A stretch of 64,000 nucleotides of DNA from Sacculina carcini. Taxonomy: Eukaryota > Arthropoda > Thecostraca > Sacculinidae. The translations under genes and the position numbers were made by a program. The DNA lies in the NCBI GenBank assembly GCA_916048095.2, contig OU696582.1, positions 8,226,270-8,290,269 on the forward strand, read 5' to 3'. The notes beneath the pieces were generated by a model, which saw only the letters and a list, made by a program, of their open reading frames with translations, was not told the DNA's origin and made no database searches. Shown piece after piece: positions 59,695 to 64,000 of this stretch; the stretch's first letter is position 1; every line of letters begins with the position of its first letter.

Positions 59695-60221
59695 AGCTGT
59701 CATGCATTGTGGAAACAAGAAGAGATCCTGTTGTGTATGCAATCAAGACAGAAGAAGATCATACTGGCAAGTTATTAACCCATTTTTCTTCTTGGCACCG
59801 AATGAAAAGAGCTATAGCCTGGATGCTAAGATTTCGAGCCTTTCTGCGTAAGAAACCTTTTAGTCATGGCTTTTTGTCAGTAGATGAACTAAAAAACTCC
59901 GAGAAATGGATTGTTATTTACGCCCAGAAGTCTTTGAATTCGGATGAAACAAGTATATTGGAGCGATTAGATCCGATGTTGTCAAATCGTGGAGTACTTG
60001 TTGTAGGAGGCAGGACTCAGGCCGCGAAGATCGAAGATCATGCGAAGCATCAGATAATCTTGCCTGGAGATCACCATGTGTCAAAATGCATACTATATGA
60101 AATACATAATCTATTTGGACATTGTGGCTCAGAGAGAACGCTTACAGAGAGCAGAAAATTGTCTCTTCCATTGGTTTCCAGTCGGGTTCAACGCCTGAAA
60201 ACTGCACGAGACCATTGTTGA
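59695..60221 (+). pseudogene. pol 3' remnant of mini-unit 4
   Basis: Same as 45076-45602, with no protein change. It is the last pol sequence before the gap. Confidence 0.9.
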
Positions 60222-62679
60222 TTTGCAATGCAACGTTTGGTTTAAGTTCTACAGAAAAAGCACTGGCGGGCGCCGCTGCATGCATAACCAACAACACAAC
60301 CAACATAACAGCGGCTGGGACTGGACCAGCAACAACAAACAAAAACAAGAAAATGCAAATTAGGGCCACGGTTCTAATCCGGCCCGTAAAATAATCTACC
60401 CCTTCCTTCAAATCTTTCAACCACTCGTTCGGTTCGTCCGTCTCAAGGTGGGCCTCAGCCACAAAACGCGGCAATCGAGCAGTGCTTCCATCCATAGGTC
60501 GAAGTGCGGAAGTGCACGTAGGACCCATCGCAATCAAACAAACTAAAATGATACCTGCTCCTTTAACGGGACCCACAACGGGCACGACAAATATCGCTCC
60601 AGTAAAAAAGACAATCCAGCGTGGCGACAAGTTCAACTTGTTGAGCACAGCACACACGTCAAAATATGAGTTGTTAGCCGCTTCTCCCATCTTGTCACTG
60701 AACCAGTTGGTAATGCGGTCAATAGACCGTCCATCTACGGACCGTCTATTTCTAGACAGAGGTCTATGTCGATTTGTGGCCGCTTCCACTGTAGAACATG
60801 TCACATTGTATTTTCCTTCCTGTGTTCCAAGCTCCAATCGTGCGTGAATATAACCACCTTCTCTAGAACACAATTGGCCGTAATTTCTTACTTTCTCCCA
60901 AAATGTTCGATCAAAAGGAGCGGCCACGCAAAACAAGAAAATGCAAATTAGGGCCACGGTTCTAATCCGGCCCGTAAAATAATCTACCCCTTCCTTCAAA
61001 TCTTTCAACCACTCGTTCGGTTCGTCCGTCTCAAGGTGGGCCTCAGCCACAAAACGCGGCAATCGAGCAGTGCTTCCATCCATAGGTCGAAGTGCGGAAG
61101 TGCACGTAGGACCCATCGCAATCAAACAAACTAAAATGATACCTGCTCCTTTAACGGGACCCACAACGGGCACGACAAATATCGCTCCAGTAAAAAAGAC
61201 AATCCAGCGTGGCGACAAGTTCAACTTGTTGAGCACAGCACACACGTCAAAATATGAGTTGTTAGCCGCTTCTCCCATCTTGTCACTGAACCAGTTGGTA
61301 ATGCGGTCAATAGACCGTCCATCTACGGACCGTCTATTTCTAGACAGAGGTCTATGTCGATTTGTGGCCGCTTCCACTGTAGAACATGTCACATTGTATT
61401 TTCCTTCCTGTGTTCCAAGCTCCAATCGTGCGTGAATATAACCACCTTCTCTAGAACACAATTGGCCGTAATTTCTTACTTTCTCCCAAAATGTTCGATC
61501 AAAAGGAGCGGCCACGCAACCACAGGAAACAGCACATTCCCATTCCCGAAGTGTTGCCCAATTGGTGCAACCTTCACTCGATGGTTCAATCAACATCAAG
61601 GATCGATAATCCGCCGCAAACGTGAAAGTCGACCTACAATCACCTCTGATTGCCACATTGCGACAATCCCAGTCCGTGTTGTCGGACATGGGATCGATCC
61701 GCCAATGTCCAGTTGCATTACAGTTCCGAATGCACATTGCCGACAAAGCAAAAACCAGTCCGATTTTCTGAACAAGAGTGATTCTGTTGTGCCTAATCCT
61801 GGCACGCTCAAAAGAATCCCGCTGGTTTTTTCCTCATTGCCCAAGGACGAGTGATGTCAAACTCAGCGAATCTGGCTACTCGTCGTCGCACCGGGGCGGG
61901 TTTTCGCTCGATCTCATCATGTTTGAGTTCCAAGCTACATTCTGGTTGTTGTACGTCTTTCCAAGGTGCCCAGGTCGAAACGAATCTGTGCTCCTTCTTG
62001 ACTTTTGGTTTAAGCAGTTGACGTACTGCTTCCCTAGCCACTCCGATGTCTTGACCATGTATCCAATCCTTGCCGGACACTGCAATCGGCTTGGATAGAC
62101 GAGGATCTTTCACAATCCCAGCCTCTTGAGCGTTCCAAGTAGCGGCATCAAGAACTTTTCCAACAACTCTTTTAGCCGCCATCATGCGTACCTTATGGTA
62201 TCGCTTTTTGGGCATACTGAACAATTTCCGGACGTCCATCCATTCTGGCAATCCTGCCAGCCACCAAAAACCGGCTTTTTCTTGCAGGTTTTCCTTGCTG
62301 CGTTCTTTTTCCAATCGATCGATCTTATGCTGAGCCAACATAGATTGATGTTTGCGGGCCTTCCGAACCTTCTCCTTCTTCTTTCTTTCTTTTCCCGAAT
62401 CCAAGGTTTTCCATTTCAAGCCGGCAACATACTTAGGCTTGGCTGATTTCCTGTCGGTGTATTTGAAAGACCGACAGATTGACTGGTTCAGATTGATAAG
62501 GAAGCAGGTTCCTACCGCATTCCAGTACCACGCATCCCAGTCGCGATCGACTTCGACGGCTGGTTCAAACTGCATACCTTCAGGAGTGTCACGTGTGGAC
62601 AGACCGAAGCTCTTTGCAGCTGCAAAAGATTGTCTCAGTTTTTTGTCCTGAGCTAGACGCACTTTATCTCCTCCGTTTT
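60142..62679 (-). pseudogene. Flavivirus-like structural fragment, copy 10, frameshifted and gap-truncated
   Basis: Carries the same 588-bp duplication as copy 8 and the PRLSKP change of copy 9. The T-run at 61826-61831 has six T instead of five, which breaks the frame between the capsid-like part and the signal/anchor. The first codons, including the ATG, are in the N gap. Confidence 0.6.
60345..61520. repeat. 588-bp direct tandem duplication, second occurrence
   Basis: 60345-60932 and 60933-61520, with exactly the same joint as at 55469, 5,464 bp further on. Confidence 0.95.
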
Positions 62680-63179
62680 NNNNNNNNNNNNNNNNNNNNN
62701 NNNNNNNNNNNNNNNNNNNNNNNNNNNNNNNNNNNNNNNNNNNNNNNNNNNNNNNNNNNNNNNNNNNNNNNNNNNNNNNNNNNNNNNNNNNNNNNNNNNN
62801 NNNNNNNNNNNNNNNNNNNNNNNNNNNNNNNNNNNNNNNNNNNNNNNNNNNNNNNNNNNNNNNNNNNNNNNNNNNNNNNNNNNNNNNNNNNNNNNNNNNN
62901 NNNNNNNNNNNNNNNNNNNNNNNNNNNNNNNNNNNNNNNNNNNNNNNNNNNNNNNNNNNNNNNNNNNNNNNNNNNNNNNNNNNNNNNNNNNNNNNNNNNN
63001 NNNNNNNNNNNNNNNNNNNNNNNNNNNNNNNNNNNNNNNNNNNNNNNNNNNNNNNNNNNNNNNNNNNNNNNNNNNNNNNNNNNNNNNNNNNNNNNNNNNN
63101 NNNNNNNNNNNNNNNNNNNNNNNNNNNNNNNNNNNNNNNNNNNNNNNNNNNNNNNNNNNNNNNNNNNNNNNNNNNNNNN
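62680..63179. other. Assembly gap of 500 N
   Basis: Exactly 500 N, a round figure that suggests a scaffolding convention and not a measured length. The true array length and right border are therefore unknown. Confidence 0.98.
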
Positions 63180-63184
63180 TATCC

Positions 63185-63250
<66 letters not shown>
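63180..63250. repeat. (GT)n tract matching the left array border
   Basis: Starts TATCCGTATGTGTGTG and ends GTGTGTGATTCGG. The left border of the array has TTATCCGTATGTGTATG and ends GTGTGTGA. Both flanks thus show the same locus. Confidence 0.85.
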
Positions 63251-63310
63251 TTCGGTTAATATTGTTTGCACGTGGCCCGATTTATCGAGCCGTTGATCGA
63301 CCGCTTACAC

Positions 63311-63313
63311 TCA

Positions 63314-63362
<49 letters not shown>
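63311..63362. repeat. (CA)n microsatellite
   Basis: Near-pure CA run. The sequence on both sides has no recognisable gene. Confidence 0.95.
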
Positions 63363-63369
<7 letters not shown>

Positions 63370-63481
63370 TATACATCGAGGGAAAACCTTCCTTGTGTGT
63401 GTGTGTGTACGATCGTTTTGTGTTTGTTCAATGATTTGTCTCAAATTCGCCACAAGTGTCTACAACATCTCTTATTTCCAT

Positions 63482-63512
63482 CTGTGTGTGTGTGTATATG
63501 TGTGTGTATATA

Positions 63513-63543
<31 letters not shown>

Positions 63544-63694
63544 TATGTACTTGTCTATATGTCTGTTTTGTGTGTGTGTATGGGTGTGTGTATGTAGGTG
63601 AGTGTGTGTGTTCGTGATTGTGTATGTGTATGACTCTTGTGCTTGTGTGTGTGTGTGTGTATGTTGTGTGTGTGTGTGAGTGTGTGTGTGTGTG
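63482..63694. repeat. GT-rich microsatellite
   Basis: TG runs with TATATG and TATG interruptions; no gene. Confidence 0.85.
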
Positions 63695-63759
63695 AGCGCT
63701 TTTGAGACCCTCGGGTGAAAAGCGCGATATATATGTCTTAATGTAATGTAATGTAATGT
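63695..63759 (+). repeat. Retroposon 3' tail with stem-loop and (TAATG)n end
   Basis: Stem GCGCTTTT / AAAAGCGC (63696-63703 and 63718-63725), loop GAGACCCTCGGGTG, then GATATATATGTCT and a (TAATG)n tail. Same design as 834-902. The body of the element is replaced by GT repeat. Confidence 0.5.
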
Positions 63760-64000
63760 GTGTGTGTGTGTGTGTTGCTTATAATATGTGTGCTTGATGT
63801 TGCAGATTATTGCAGATTATTGCAGTAGCTGAGCGGTCGGTGGACCATTGTTGTGTCCTATCAACCATCCTAGTCTAGTCCAGTCCCTTACTATCAACAC
63901 TCACACACGCACGCGAGCTCGTCTGTCTGTCTGTCTGTCTGTCCGTGTGTGTTGTGCACGCGCTGCCGGTGAGCAGCGGCCGTGCTGGTGGTGTAAGTGG
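63760..64000. other. Unassigned right end
   Basis: Holds a GCAGATTATT tandem duplication (about 63803-63823), a TAGCTGAGCGGT string that resembles a tRNA A box but has no B box, and a (CTGT)n run at about 63920-63941. No exon can be supported. Confidence 0.4.

Larger units (their letters stand above)
9967..62679. repeat. Tandem array of a BEL/Pao and virus-like chimera
   Basis: Equivalent positions recur every 6,718 bp (gag-pol starts at 11769, 18487, 25205, 31923, 38641), then with 2,438-bp, 3,026-bp and full periods to the gap. Copies differ by only a few substitutions over tens of kilobases. Every unit carries the same joints: pol to virus-like sequence near the gag-pol stop, and virus-like 5' end to inverted arm to gag leader. 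The array begins at the left inside a virus-like ORF against a (GT)n tract and ends at the right in an assembly gap. No LTR, primer site, integrase core or target duplication is visible, so the units did not arrive singly by retrotransposition. Tandem duplication, rolling-circle insertion or an assembly error could each produce it. Confidence 0.9.

Noticed and set aside
9967..62679. Virus-like ORF as the envelope gene of the BEL/Pao element
   Set aside because: It lies on the opposite strand and joins inside a broken integrase, so it cannot be a downstream env of the same transcript.
9967..62679. CRISPR-like or bacterial system
   Set aside because: The repeats are kilobases long and contain retrotransposon genes; the flanks are animal DNA with introns.
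63800..63860. tRNA gene at the right end
   Set aside because: There is an A-box-like string but no B box and no cloverleaf.

Overview
The window is from an invertebrate animal genome. It contains a multi-exon gene with canonical splice sites, a BEL/Pao retrotransposon (a family known only from animals), tRNA-derived and hAT-like short repeats, and very abundant (CA)n/(GT)n microsatellites. The phylum cannot be told from sequence alone.

Region 1 (1 to about 9,965) is ordinary host DNA. A Skeletor-like DOMON-domain gene runs right to left on the minus strand. Eight exons can be placed between 7030 and 1221; splice phases agree at the first six exon joins and are uncertain at the last. Around and between the exons lie three copies of a hAT-like MITE (one with 13-bp inverted ends and an 8-bp target duplication), a SINE with a tRNA-Val-like head, a 213-bp inverted repeat pair, a retroposon tail hairpin, and long UG/CA repeats touching several splice sites.

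Region 2 (about 9,967 to 62,679) is a nearly homogeneous head-to-tail tandem array. Its main unit is 6,718 bp and has two parts. One is a BEL/Pao gag-pol ORF on the plus strand, cut off inside the integrase zinc-binding region. The other is a minus-strand ORF of 650 codons whose layout resembles a flavivirus-type structural polyprotein: a long basic capsid-like part, a signal/anchor, a Cys-rich ectodomain, an RNRR furin-like site, and paired membrane segments. The 3' ends of the two ORFs overlap by 80 bp. Their 5' ends diverge from a 71-bp perfect inverted repeat whose 38-bp loop carries the start codon of the virus-like ORF. Derived forms are 2,438-bp mini-units that lost most of gag-pol and a 588-bp in-frame duplication in two virus-like ORFs; together these form a 5,464-bp higher-order repeat. 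In total there are six gag-pol copies (one frameshifted), four pol remnants and eleven virus-like copies (first and last truncated).

Region 3 (62,680 to 64,000) is a 500-base N gap followed by microsatellite-rich host DNA. The first bases after the gap repeat the sequence just left of the array, so the array sits in, or was assembled into, one (GT)n tract.

The best reading is a chimera of retrotransposon and RNA-virus cDNA that was amplified as tandem copies, possibly by way of a circle. The inverted repeat looks like a self-primed cDNA hairpin. An assembly artefact at the array borders, or an error in copy number, cannot be excluded from sequence alone.
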